A stretch of 64,000 nt of DNA from Diabrotica undecimpunctata (taxonomy: Eukaryota; Arthropoda; Insecta; Coleoptera; Chrysomelidae), in the NCBI RefSeq assembly GCF_040954645.1, contig NC_092810.1, positions 68,942,660-69,006,659 of the forward strand, given 5' to 3'. How positions within the stretch are numbered: the first letter of the stretch is position 1; each line of letters begins with the position of its first letter. Of this stretch, positions 23,537-33,656 are shown piece after piece. A model generated the notes under the pieces. The model had not been told where the DNA came from, did no database searches, and saw nothing but the letters and a program-made list of their open reading frames with translations. The translations under genes were made by a program, and so were the position numbers.

Positions 23537-24145
23537 ATGTAGGTATCGGCAACTGGACCCTCTTTTACAACTTCCAGTTGTATAAAAATGACAAGGGACG
23601 GTTTTCTCTCCGCACCAGTAACTATGCGGATTGCAACAGACTAACACCTGGACTTCGGTGTCTTTAAAGATCTCCTCCACCATACTTCGGATAACCCTCC
23701 AATCTAATTGGCAGAACTCTAACTTTGGCATGGCTAACTTTTGCACGTCGGACTCTAGTACGTGCTCTCTCAATTGAAGTAAGGCTTCCCATACATCTCG
23801 GTAGGTAGGTTGGTCACGGGCAGTGTCTTTTGTTACCAGGTAGAAAAAGTAACGTGATGCTTCTTGGAGTTTCAAGGCTTTCCCGGGAGCTGGCACTTGG
23901 CATTGAAGTTCTGCAACTCGACCGAACTTCCTTCGAAAGACGGATGCCAACCCTGGTGCGTCTTTGATACTGGCCGGGATGGTAAGGGCCAGCGAGTAGT
24001 CATCGGGGAGCGCGAGTATATCTTGCTTTTCTTCAGTGATAACACCATGTCTTGCTTTACCGGTACCTCCATAGGCACCCATGAATTCCTCAAACGTGAG
24101 GTCAGACACATCTTGGACTTGGTTTACTTCCACTTCTTCATCTAC
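23537..24145 (-). pseudogene. Macrodomain plus CCCH zinc finger at the end of Gypsy B pol
   Basis: The minus-strand frame 23465-24289 (274 residues) becomes convincing from about residue 49, after a frameshift out of the integrase C-terminus. An acidic linker with DLTFEEFM leads to a macrodomain at about residues 88-218: ILALPDDYSLAL, GLASVFRRKFGRV, RYFFYLVTKDTARDQPTY and KLAMPKLEFCQLDW, then VEEIFKDTEVQVLVC. This pattern resembles the OARD1/TARG1-like ADP-ribose-binding macrodomains. The substrate-loop motif usually read as G-C/S-G-L-D is altered to EFCQLD, so binding in this copy is doubtful. A finger C233-x7-C241-x5-C247-x3-H251 follows. Function in the element is unknown; counteracting or reading host ADP-ribosylation and RNA binding are guesses. 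Confidence 0.75.
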
Positions 24146-25300
24146 GTCGTGGTCACCTTCGAAAGACGCCACTGGTGTACTATCATCGGCTTTCCCCTCG
24201 GAATCTTGCTTATTCGGAAGATGACATCGTTGATCTTCTTCATGATGAGGTATGGACCTTCCCAAAACTGCTGCAATTTTGGAGAACAATCTTTTCGCTT
24301 CTTGGGATTATAGAGCTAGACTTTGTCGTTCTTCTTAAAGCAACCCTTTTCGGCTTGTGTATCGTACCGTTTCTTCATTCGGTCGCTAGCGATCTGAAGG
24401 TGGGAACGGACCAACTCATGTACATCGTCCATTCTTCTCGTAATTCGATCACATAATCTTCACCTGCTACATATTCTCCAGGTCGACACCCAAACTCTAG
24501 ATCACAAGGTAGTCGCATTTCGCGTTTGAATAGGACTTTGGCTGGTGTCTGGCCTGTTGATTCGTTAACAGCAGATCTGTAGGCCATTGTGAAGAACGGA
24601 ACTGTCAACTGTCCTATTCATTCGTTCTACCATACCATCCGATTGCGGATGATACGCGGTAGTTCTTGTTTTCTTCATGCCTAGTCTATCACATATTCCT
24701 TGGAATAGATCGCTTTCGAAGTTCCTGCCTTGGTCACTATGGATCTCCAAAAGCACTCCAAATCGGCTGATATATTCTTCGACCAACTTATCTGCAACGG
24801 TGGCGGCCTTCTGGTCTGGAAGTACGTAAATCTCGACCCACTTAGTGAAGTAATCCATTACTACCAACATGTACTTGCCTCCATTTTCACTCTCTGGAAA
24901 TGGCCTAGCGATGTCCAAAGATATTCTTTCAAACGGCCTTCCAACATTATATTGTCTCATAGGAGCTCTCCTTTTTCGGTAAGGCCCGTTACTCGTAGCA
25001 CAAATAGTACATTTCTTACACCAGTCTTTTACGTCGTCGGAACTGTTCATCCAATAAAACCGTACCCGAATTCGCTGAAGGGTTTTCTTTACACCAAAAT
25101 GCCCTCCTGATGGACTGTCGTGTAACTGACGAAGTACTTCGGCTATTCTGCTCTTTGGGATCACCAACTGTCTTCTCTTCTAATGAACCGTCATCATTTT
25201 CCAGTACTCGTTTGAGCAAGCCATCTTCCAGGATAAATGAGTCCCACTGGGCCCAATACGTCTTACTGAGTATAGGTTTGATATATCTTGCCAAGGTGGT
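24146..25300 (-). pseudogene. Gypsy B integrase (HHCC, DD35E core, GPY/F end)
   Basis: The 200-residue frame 24565-25167 holds the zinc-binding H...H...C-x2-C region (LHDSPSGGHFGVKK, WCKKCTIC). It also holds the catalytic residues: D in ISLDIARPFPE, D in IHSDQGRNF, and E in SDGMVERMNRT, with 35 residues between the second and third. The next frame, 24375-24608, continues with FFTMAYRSAVNESTGQTPAK. A third frame to about 24150 carries the GPY/F module (FWEGPYLIMKKINDVIFRI). At least two frameshifts and one stop break it. The enzyme would insert the cDNA into host DNA; this copy cannot. Confidence 0.9.
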
Positions 25301-26036
25301 ATGGATGGTTGCCGTCTCCTCGACAGTTTTGCTCCTTCCATTTTCGAATTTTCTGTATAACTGGATCTCTTTCTTGTTCTTCCCTGATCTTAGTAGGCGT
25401 CCAATCGTCGTTGACCATCGTTGTTCTTAGCACTGCTTCTTCCTTGGATTCCGTTTTGTTGCAGTGGGAACACTCTGCGGCATGGTCTTCTGGAAAGAGA
25501 ATCGGCGTTTCTGTGGCTAATTCCGGCCCGGTGCTCAATCTTAAAATCGTATTCTTGGAGTTGTTCGATCCATCTGGCTATCTGACCCTCTGGATTCTTA
25601 AACTGCATCAACCACTTAAGGGTGGCATGTTCGGTTCGGATACCTGTCCTCTTTGAATCTGAGACAGCACTCCTCCAATTCCCACATTACTTGCATCTGT
25701 ATCTAAGATGAACTCTCCTTCTGGCAGTGGATACCCTAAAATTGGTGCTGTTATTAAATGCTTTTTCAAGGTCTCAAAGGCATTTTGGCAGTCTGTATCC
25801 CAGCGGTAATCTCTTGCTTCCTCTGTGAGTCGCGTTAATGGCTTAGCGATATCTGCAAACTTCTTAATAAACCTTCGGTAGTAAGTACATAGTCCAAGAA
25901 AACTTCTCACTTGATGTTTGTCCGTTGGTACTGGCCATTCCTTAATGGAATCAATTTTTCCCTTATCCACGGCCACTCCTTCTTTACTGACTATATGACA
26001 TAACGTTGACATAATGGCATAACGTTGAATTGCCAT
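25301..26036 (-). pseudogene. Gypsy B RT end, RNase H remnant and spacer
   Basis: Frame 25608-26036 carries the post-catalytic RT and connection: HIVSKEGVAVDKGKI, VRSFLGLCTYYRRFIKKFAD and FILDTDASNVGIGGVLSQI. The RNase H then jumps to RTEHATLKWLMQFKNPEGQ, so about 60 residues including central RNase H motifs are missing. Frame 25390-25611 continues with EHRAGISHRNADSLSRRPC, and 25263-25538 is the spacer to integrase. Three frames are involved. Confidence 0.85.
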
Positions 26037-26682
26037 AATTCAGATCCTGTGGTGAAGGCTGTCTTCTCTTTATCTACTGGGTCCATTTCTACCTGCCAGT
26101 ATCCAGACTTCAAATCCAAAGTAGAAAACAATTTACTTCCAGCCAATGTGCCCAATGTATCGTCAATCCGAGGCAGAGGATAACTATCTTTCTTGGTAAC
26201 GTTGTTCAGCAAACGGTAATCCACACAGAACCTCGTCGTTCCGTCTTTCTTCTTAACCAGGACCACCGGAGAGACCCATGGGCTCGTAGAAGGTTCTATC
26301 ACACCGTCTTTCTTCATTTCCTGAACAATTGTTTCAGCTTCCTCTCTTTTCGCCTGTGGTAATCGTCTAGCTGTTTGACGAATTGGCTTAGCATTACCAG
26401 TATCAATTTTATGCTTAACAACGGTAGTTCTTCACGTCTTTCCTACTTTCGGTACGAAAATATCACGATACTGTGCCGAAGAAATTCCCTTAATTTCCTT
26501 TTCTCCATCTGATTCAGAGACTGTCCTGCAACTGCAACCATTTGGTCGAATTTGTCGTTAGAATTATCAGATATTGTCGACTGACGGATTATGGATGTCA
26601 CAGGTACACAAGTTCCTACTTTTGTCTCTTTCTTGGTGGTCACTGGGTAGTCGTTGACATTGATAAGTCTCACAGGAATTTC
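25991..26682 (-). pseudogene. Gypsy B reverse transcriptase, catalytic box deleted
   Basis: Frames 26443-26673 and 25991-26317 give the RT N-terminal half: VIEPSTSPWVSPVVLVKKKD, TTRFCVDYRLLNNVTKKDSY and LFSTLDLKSGYWQVEMDPVD, then WQFNVMP. The sequence then switches directly to the region after the YxDD box. A duplicated TCAACGTTATG lies at the junction (about 26000-26030). The polymerase active site is therefore absent, and the copy could move only in trans. Confidence 0.88.
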
Positions 26683-27183
26683 TTAAGCCGAAGTCACCAA
26701 TTCCTTTCCAATTATGATTCCACGGTCAACCTCATCGTCGTGGTTCCAAGGCTCCATCATAACAGGTGTCCCTTCGTCTACAATTCCCTGTAGTCGCGCT
26801 GTTATGATCGTTTCGCTTCTCGCAGGCACGACTGTATCTTCTTTAATGGCTGCTTGCACAGTGTTGTCATTATGTGGATGAAGAAATACCTCCTCGTTGC
26901 CAACTTTGATTACCTTATTCTTAAAGTCCAATTGGAATCCATGCATATTCATTACGTTCATTCCTAATATAACATCCTCTTCGATGTCAGCAACTATAAC
27001 AGTATGGACGAACTTTTCTGCTCCAATTCCCAATTGTACCTGGATTTCTCCATGAATGTTGGCATTTTCACCTGTAGCGGTCCGAAGTCGCAACCTCGTT
27101 GGTAACAGTTTCTTACGGCTGTTTATAACTGTCGGGGGTATAATGGTTCTGGTCGCCCCGGTATCTACCAACAATGTATGCCT
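26683..27183 (-). pseudogene. Gypsy B aspartic protease
   Basis: The 163-residue frame starts near the active site LLVDTGATRTIIPP and includes VILGMNVMNMHGFQLDFKNK, a Gypsy/retropepsin-like layout. It is in the same frame as Gag, separated only by a TGA at 27184-27186, and ends at a stop at 26683-26685. The protease would cleave the Gag-Pol polyprotein. The DTGA active site itself looks intact. Confidence 0.88.
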
Positions 27184-28533
27184 TCAACCATTTATTTCTC
27201 CATCTACATATACACTATCTTCACGACATTTAAAAGAAGCTATTAGTATAAGAGGGTCTTTGGAAAAGTTTCGGGTCGAAGCTGCCCCCCTAAGGCCGAC
27301 TCGTTCTGGTTTTCCTGATGGTGAGTTTCTTGATTTTATGGTCTTCGTTTTCTTGCATGTAATACTTTTCATCATATTAACGAGCTGGTCAAGTTTATCT
27401 TCATCTCCTTCCTCTTTTACAGTCCTAACTTTACTGTAACCGCCAGAGGCCTGTGTAGCTGACTCGTATTCGAGGGCGGCGGATAAGACATCAATCAGAG
27501 TCTTGTGATGAGCTAATCGCAGTGTTCTCTGCATTTCTTGATCACAAAGACCATCAATAAACGTTTGAATGGCCAATTTTTCCATCATGCCTTCGGTAGC
27601 GGTTGGATAAGCATATCGTACTAATCTTGCAATATCTACCTCATATTCTTGAAGAGCCTCATCTTTATTCTGTCTTCGATTTTTAAGCTGCGACTGATAT
27701 ACATGCTCCAAATGTTCGTGGGCATATCGCATATTTAACCTCTTCTTCAGTTGTTCGAAATCATCCGTCTCCTCTACGGCTATGGTCTGAAGCACATCTA
27801 AGGCATCTCCTCGAAGAGCGATAGTCAGGTTTACAGCCTTTTCTTTTTCAGACCATCCATTCGCTCTTGCGGCTGATTCGAACTGTTTCATGTAGTTGTT
27901 CCATGATGATTTTCCGTCGAAAGTTGGGACTTTAACATGAACAGAACCTCCACTTCCTTCAAATTTCGGCCGTATTTCCAACTTACATTTCGTCTCGTCT
28001 TCTTTTGTCTCTATTGTAATCGGATTGTTACCTCTCTCTGCTGTCCCTGTTTCCTCCATCTTCCTTTCCATCTCTTTCATCTTTTCTTCGAAGGCCAACA
28101 TATCGGCAGTAACTTGATTTTTTAACGAAGACATTCTATCGTCCAGGGCAGACATCTCAGAAGTGACTGTAGAGATTTCCGAAGAGATGTTAGCAGAAAC
28201 TTTGCTTTCCAGAGAAGAAATCTCGTTAGAAACTTTGTTCTCCAATGATGCGATGTCATCAGAAACTTTGTTCTCTAATGATGCGATGTCGCCGGAAACT
28301 TTGTTCTCTAATGACGCGATGTCACCAGAAACTTTGTTCTCTAGTTTCGAAATCGACGAGATGACAGCATCATGTTTATCTTTAAATATATACGTTTCTA
28401 AATTAAACCCATCTTCCTCCAAAGCCTTCTTTAGTCGTTGGACTAACTCAGCCTTTTTTCCGGTAGAAGCTAATTCTCTGTCCTAGAGATGTCTTCTTAA
28501 ATTCGTAACTGTGAGTTCATAAATCGTCGTCAT
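27184..28533 (-). pseudogene. Gypsy B Gag with SAP-like N-terminus and 11-residue coiled-coil repeats
   Basis: An ATG at 28531-28533 opens a frame that continues into the long 412-residue frame, interrupted only by TAG at 28483-28485. Residues ~5-40 (LTVTNLRRHL, STGKKAELVQRLKKAL) look like a SAP nucleic-acid-binding helix pair. Next come about five repeats of the 11-residue unit ENKVSGDIASL, a predicted undecad coiled coil. A capsid region follows (VKVPTFDGKSSWNNYMKQFE, LRGDALDVLQTI, TFIDGLCDQEMQRTLRLA). The CCHC knuckle expected near the end is not visible and may be deleted. Gag would package element RNA in particles. Confidence 0.85.
28200..28345 (-). repeat. 33-bp tandem repeats encoding the Gag coiled coil
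   Basis: Near-identical 33-bp units (each with GAAACTTTGTTCTC on the plus strand) encode the 11-residue ENKVS-type repeat. Units differ by one or two bases, as expected of recent tandem duplication inside gag. Confidence 0.85.
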
Positions 28534-28622
28534 TTTCACAATTGAATTTATTCACTTCGGAACACTGCTTGTTATATTATTATAAGTCTAATTTATTTTT
28601 CGATTTTACTTCTGATACCATT

Positions 28623-29038
28623 TGTAATGTTTTTATTAATTCTAATTTATTGTTTTTATTTATTTATTAAAGGTTCTATTTATAACACTTAAAAGTTTAT
28701 TAAAGTCTTTATTTGTACTAATTTATTTTACACTTATATAATTTATTATACGGGCGTTACAATTTAAAACGCGGCGCGAATCATCAGAAACTAACCGTCC
28801 CCTTACAACAGAATTCCATTTATATACACAAGATGCCGTTATCTAGAAGGATCGATGACCTTCTCCATTAGAACGGGACCCCATCGAATAGACTGGTATT
28901 TCGGCGAAGGAACTAGAAGGCGGTCGACGGCTGAAACTAGTTTTTCAACTGAGCGCCGAAATAACTAGAACAGAAAAGAATTAGTCATAATATATTTACA
29001 GTTTCGAGTCATATGACACGTCATTATTTATCGTAACA
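28623..29038 (-). repeat. 5' LTR of Gypsy B
   Basis: 416 bp, from TGTTACG to CATTACA on the minus strand, with ATAT outside at 29039-29042. The minus strand contains the TATA-like word TGTATATAAATGG and several AATAAA signals. A TGGTATCAGAAGT primer-binding site follows at about 28610-28622. Confidence 0.93.
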
Positions 29039-29042
29039 ATAT

Positions 29043-30284
29043 TTTTACATCCAAACTGTTGGGATGTAAAAATAAATTTTCGTAAAAATAATAGAAGTTT
29101 CGCGAGGTTGGACATGTAAGACAGATAAAAAAGCAGCTGGAAATGCAAAAAGTTATGGTGCCAAATTGGATATTATGCTTGACTTTGAGGAATACCCTCG
29201 AAAAACAGTTCCCACGCCTAATTTGAGCACGGTACTCAAAGAAAAAGAATAGCTAACATTATTGTCATCCTCTTCTGTAATTATTATTATTTGCATTTGT
29301 ATTCTAGGAGTACCTACCTAGAATAAACTGCGTTCCCACACATTTTTTGATCATAGATACCTAAAATACGCCATTTCTATTTTTTATTGTAATCGGTTTC
29401 TTGAGCATCCGTATGCGAGCATCCAGAATAACCGTATAATTTTACATATAAAATCAGTATGCTTTGTTAGTAAAAAAGAGTAACATTAATAAAGAATTGG
29501 TTAAGTGTGTTTAAGTTTACAAGCTTTTTTTCTTGAATCCGTCTGTTATATACCTGTAATATTTTAGTCAATTGACTTATGTATTTCATACTTCCTAATT
29601 ATTGTAGAGTTTCCTAATTTCTGTTAAGTTTTTAATAGAACTTTAATTATTTGGTGTCGATCTATTTGCGACATTTCCCTTTTTGTTTTTGTTCATTTAA
29701 ATATCATGTTCCATAAATCATGCGATATTATTTCCCAAAAAATTGTAAATGCAGTATTATTAATGTTTTTATAATTTAAGCATAATAAAAAAATTACATT
29801 TTGTTTTAGCGATAAAAGAGCTAATTTTGGTATTTTATTTTGAAATATACCTATTACCATAACAATGTTGTAAATAAGTACAAAGAGTCTTGGATTATAT
29901 TTCATAAATATTATAAAACTTACGCAATAAAGTAGATTAGAATTATTATTATCAACTCTCCAGTTTGTTACAGTACAATATCTATAATTTTGCGTTAAGA
30001 CTTAAAATTATTGGTTTGTTATACCAAATCTTTTTATTAATGTGTACATATATGTAACAGATACTTTAGTTACTTGATCTGCACATATCATCTGCATCTG
30101 AAATACATATTATATGTCTTAAAAATAATTATCTGGTGAAGAAGTGTAACTATATAACTACCCATCAGAAAGTTCGGAGCCAATGTGTAACAATAAAACC
30201 AACTAGCGTTGGGAGCCACTTGTTTAAAGTTTCGTCTAGCTCAGTTTCTCAGGTGTAAGTACGTTCTATCTTAAATGTGAACTT
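29043..30284. other. AT-rich DNA without recognisable gene
   Basis: A short hairpin-like word pair (ttttacatcc / ggatgtaaaa) lies just outside Gypsy B at 29043-29070. The rest shows no coding or repeat family I can name. Confidence 0.5.
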
Positions 30285-30423
30285 GAAAAAAGAGCTTAAC
30301 AGGAGACAAAACAGAAGAGTTTAACACAGAGCAAGGATCTCATTTACACAATCCTTTTTAACATGCTACTTGAACAAATACTAAGGAAAACAAATATGAA
30401 CAAGAAGAATATATTTATATATA

Positions 30424-30469
<46 letters not shown>

Positions 30470-31320
30470 GTATACGTAAACAAGAAATATGGAATATAAA
30501 TACATAAAAATATATATATGGAAGTGAGCAAATAACAAGAAAACAAAGAGGGGTATCTGAAGAACGAGAACTCAAATTTGGAAAAGTAACGATATTCAAT
30601 TAGCTAGTTCAAGTGCGATGAAGAAAAAAGAAAAAATCTTAAAAAGATTTATATTAGAAAGGACAATAATAATAATAATCCTAGGACCTGATATCACCTT
30701 ATATGGAGTAAGAAGACTAAAAAGAATCAAAGATATAGAAAAACACTTAGGAAACGAAAATATAGTGAAAGTATTTAAATGACAACGCTTGGTAAGGAAA
30801 CAAGGTTTTATTATATCACTAACTCTTTTCAAAATTTACGTGGAAAAAGCATTAATAATTTAAAAAAGAAAATGTGAATGAGCATTGCACTAGACAACAA
30901 TAAAATCCTATATACAATTTGTTTCGCAGACGATCAGAAAACATGACAAGGAAACTCGTGACAAATTAAGTAACTGGGAACTAGAGGTAAAGGTAAAACG
31001 GAAATTCAGGAGTTGTACTCGTATAAAAGGACCTAACATTACACAGTAGGACCCGTAACAATTATAAATATTTATATTTAGAAGTTTTTTTAGGAATTGA
31101 AAAATTATTAATTGAAGTATTAGGACAAAACAACTAATATGGTACGGTAATATGTAGAAGATGACAAAAGATAGACTACTGAAACAAATAATAAATTGGA
31201 TACCCCTAGGATAGGAGAGAAGGCCAAAGAAATTAGAAACAGCAATATAGATGAAAATTATTAGAAAAATAGATATAGATGGCGACACTGGATATCGAAA
31301 GACGTTGTAGATAGTATTAA
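30285..31320 (+). mobile_element. Highly decayed RTE-like LINE(s) around a (TA)n tract
   Basis: Plus-strand words include LFNMLLEQILRKTNMNKKNI near 30340-30400, TLFKIYVEKALI and ICFADDQ (a degraded catalytic box) near 30820-30930, and a tail RLLKQIINWIPLG with RRPKKLETAI near 31160-31260. The order RT to tail fits one or two LINE copies. Stops are frequent. A (TA)n run at about 30428-30466 interrupts it and another directly follows. Confidence 0.55.
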
Positions 31321-31323
31321 ATC

Positions 31324-31424
<101 letters not shown>

Positions 31425-31659
31425 CATGTAATAGATTGTGAAATAAAATGTTTTTTATATTGTTTATTAGTTTATTTTAATTACGGAGAACGCGGAAACA
31501 TGAAAAGGTTAATGTTTATCCAAGAATCGTAAAAGAATGTGAAGATAACGATAGGAAAGATATAGATAGAAAACCAAAAAAAAAATCGACTGCGCGAAAA
31601 AGAAAAGTGAACTTTAAGGCATTCTCGGAAAAAATGGTATCGATAAAGAGATCTTGGAA

Positions 31660-32204
31660 ATGGCTCCACCACCAAACGCAGATCTTGGCAAAAGAGCAAG
31701 AGACGTATTTGGCAACGATTATCAGTTCGGCCTAATTAAACTAAATTGCAAAACGAAAACAGCCAGTGGGGTCCAATTTAGTACAGGTGGTAGTGCAGAC
31801 CATGAATCTGGAAAAGTGTCTGATCTCTTGAGAGCAAATACACTGTAAAAGATTATGAATTGACTTTTATAGAAAAATGGAATACAAATAATACTTTGGG
31901 AACTGAGATCCCTATTTCAGACCAAGGAATTAAAGGACTCAAGGTCTCTGGTAATGTTAACTTGTCCCCACAAGATGGATACCAGCCAGGAATTGTGAAG
32001 TCTTAGTACGGCAACGAAAGAATACACCTCAATGCAAATGTCGACTTAAACAGTAACGGTCCTGTCGTAAAGGGTTTGGCTGTCGTGGTCAACCAAGAAT
32101 GGTTAGCTGGTTACCAGGCTGCCTTTGACGTCCAAAACTCAAAATTGGTAAAGAGCAACTTTGCATTAGGATTTTCAACATCATACTTTGTTCTTCATAC
32201 ATAG
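31660..32204 (+). pseudogene. VDAC/porin pseudogene, intronless and 3'-truncated
   Basis: From the ATG at 31660 the translation MAPPPNADLGKRARDVFGND, then FGLIKLNCKTKTASGVQFST, matches insect mitochondrial voltage-dependent anion channels. A frameshift near 31836 moves the match to another frame (VKDYELTFIEKWNTNNTLGT), followed by an in-frame TAG at 32004-32006. It continues through LNADVDLNSNGPVVKG and EWLAGYQAAFDVQ, and ends in FVLHT at a TAG at 32202-32204. About 180 of the ~280 residues of a porin are covered without any intron. The match starts exactly at the start codon and lacks the C-terminal third, so it is a processed copy truncated at the 3' side, or a captured partial gene. Confidence 0.88.
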
Positions 32205-32930
32205 ATACTAGTGCATTATAAATTTTTTCATTTCCATTAGCTAAGAGACTAAGGATATTAAACGGGGCCTGTATATTAAGATCATATAATTGCTAAATAG
32301 AGTGATCTGTTTCATTCTCATATTTTTGGCATTCGAAAAAATATGAAATGAATCACCTTTTTTGCCACATTTGACAATGATCATTTTCGAGAACATGAAT
32401 TTTATGTAGATGTGTGAGATAACAGGCGAGGCCAAATCGAAGACGTGTTACAGTTGTGACATATTTTCTTGAATAATTATATGTCTGGAACCATGTTCTA
32501 TTCGGTATTTGATTTTGTATACTACAGTTTCTAGAAGGGTTGGTTTGTATAAGTATGTTGTAACCAACATTCGTTCCAAATTTTGAGATATTTTATTTTA
32601 ATATAAACGACTGCATCAAAAAAACTTACATGTAGTTTATTGGTCAACCCATTTTTTACACTTTTTTGCCAGCATATCCACCTACTCGTTATGTTCGAGA
32701 CCAATATGTGCTTTAACCCATACAAAATTAATGTTTTTGCAGATCTAAAATCCGTTTTTCAATTGCATATATGATATAATTAGAGGAGTACCTTGGGTAC
32801 TTAGCCAAAAACAAGGAATTTAAAAAAAACTGAAGACAGAATTCTTCAACAATGTATATCTGAATATATCAGATGCATTGCCCCTTTATTATTATTATTA
32901 TTATTTTTTTTTTGTTATTGTGGGCCTGAG
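32205..32930. other. No gene recognised
   Basis: AT-rich. The minus frames at 32241-32435 and 32531-32725 have some protein-like composition (HTYTNQPF, VSNITSRWICWQKSVKNG) and could be eroded TE coding. No family is assigned. Confidence 0.45.
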
Positions 32931-32934
32931 CTTT

Positions 32935-33640
32935 GATGCAGATGTACATTCGTATCACTGGATCTTCCTTAAATGGAGGGTTCTTTTCATTAGGTGCCGT
33001 CTTCTTAGCGAAGGTTGGCGATGACCTTTGCAAAGTCTTCCCTATTTTGGGCTTTCCTTATTAAACTTTGAAAGTCTAATCCTGTCCAATCTTTGATCTT
33101 GCGCAGCCAGGTCATTTATCGTCTACCCGGGCCGCGTCTGCCTTCTATTTTCCCTTCTATAATAAGCTGAAGGAAGTTATACCTGTCGTGTCTAAATATG
33201 TGTCCAAGATAAGACGTTTTAAGCTTCTTAACAATTTCTGTGAGTTCAAGTTCTCTATTCATACGCCTTAAAACTTCTTCATTTCTAACGCGGTCGGTCC
33301 ATGGAATTTTCAGCATACGACGAAATACCCACATCTCAAAGCTCTCTAAACGTCGTAACGAGCTGACTGTTAACGTCCAAGCTTCCACACCGTGTAATAG
33401 TACACTATATACATAACACTTTATGATGCGGTATCGTAGGGACAAATCAAGATTACGGGTAGTGAGTAACTGTCACATCTTTAAGAAGGTGTTTCTTGCC
33501 TGTCCTATTCTACATTTAACCTCTTGTTCTTGGTCTAAGGTTTCATGTATCCAACAGCCTAGATACTTAAACTTTTTCACTTGTTCAACTAGATTGTTGT
33601 TGACTAGTATTTTTATAACTGGTGTGTGTTTTTTTGAAAT
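32935..33640 (-). mobile_element. RTE-like LINE 3' half, minus strand
   Basis: The minus strand reads LVNNNLVEQVKKFKYLGCWI, KCRIGQARNTFLKM, the 109-residue frame with RYRIIKCYVYSVLLHGVEAW and FRRMLKIPWTDRVRNEEVLR, and the tail TSYLGHIFRHDRYNFLQLII. It covers RT thumb to C-terminus. One frameshift near 33445. Its 5' end abuts the plus-strand copy at 33657. Confidence 0.85.
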
Positions 33641-33656
33641 TACCATTGTTTTTTGG

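Larger units (their letters stand above)
23067..29038 (-). mobile_element. Ty3/Gypsy LTR retrotransposon (Gypsy B) with macrodomain and CCCH module
   Basis: The 5972-bp element lies on the minus strand between two LTRs (28623-29038 upstream, 23067-23475 downstream) and is flanked by ATAT on both sides. A TGGTATCAGAAGT primer-binding site follows the 5' LTR and a GAGGGGGG polypurine tract precedes the 3' LTR. Internal order is Gag (SAP-like motif, coiled coil, capsid), protease, RT, RNase H, integrase, then a macrodomain and CCCH finger. Gag, protease and the RT-proximal region share one frame, broken by three stops; later parts need several frameshifts. No env-like frame is seen. LTRs differ by about 11 substitutions and one 7-bp gap, so the insertion is not very recent. 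Confidence 0.93.

Noticed and set aside
23864..26793. Several plus-strand frames of 83-149 residues opposite Gypsy B
   Set aside because: They are antisense shadows of the minus-strand pol; no family motifs, while the minus strand shows clear catalytic motifs.
27937..28486. Plus-strand frame with SNDAMSSETLF repeats
   Set aside because: Antisense of the 33-bp repeats in Gypsy B Gag; the sense frame is longer and has capsid motifs.
30344..30599. Tyrosine/isoleucine-rich minus-strand frames
   Set aside because: Translations of a (TA)n repeat (YIYIYI); not genes.
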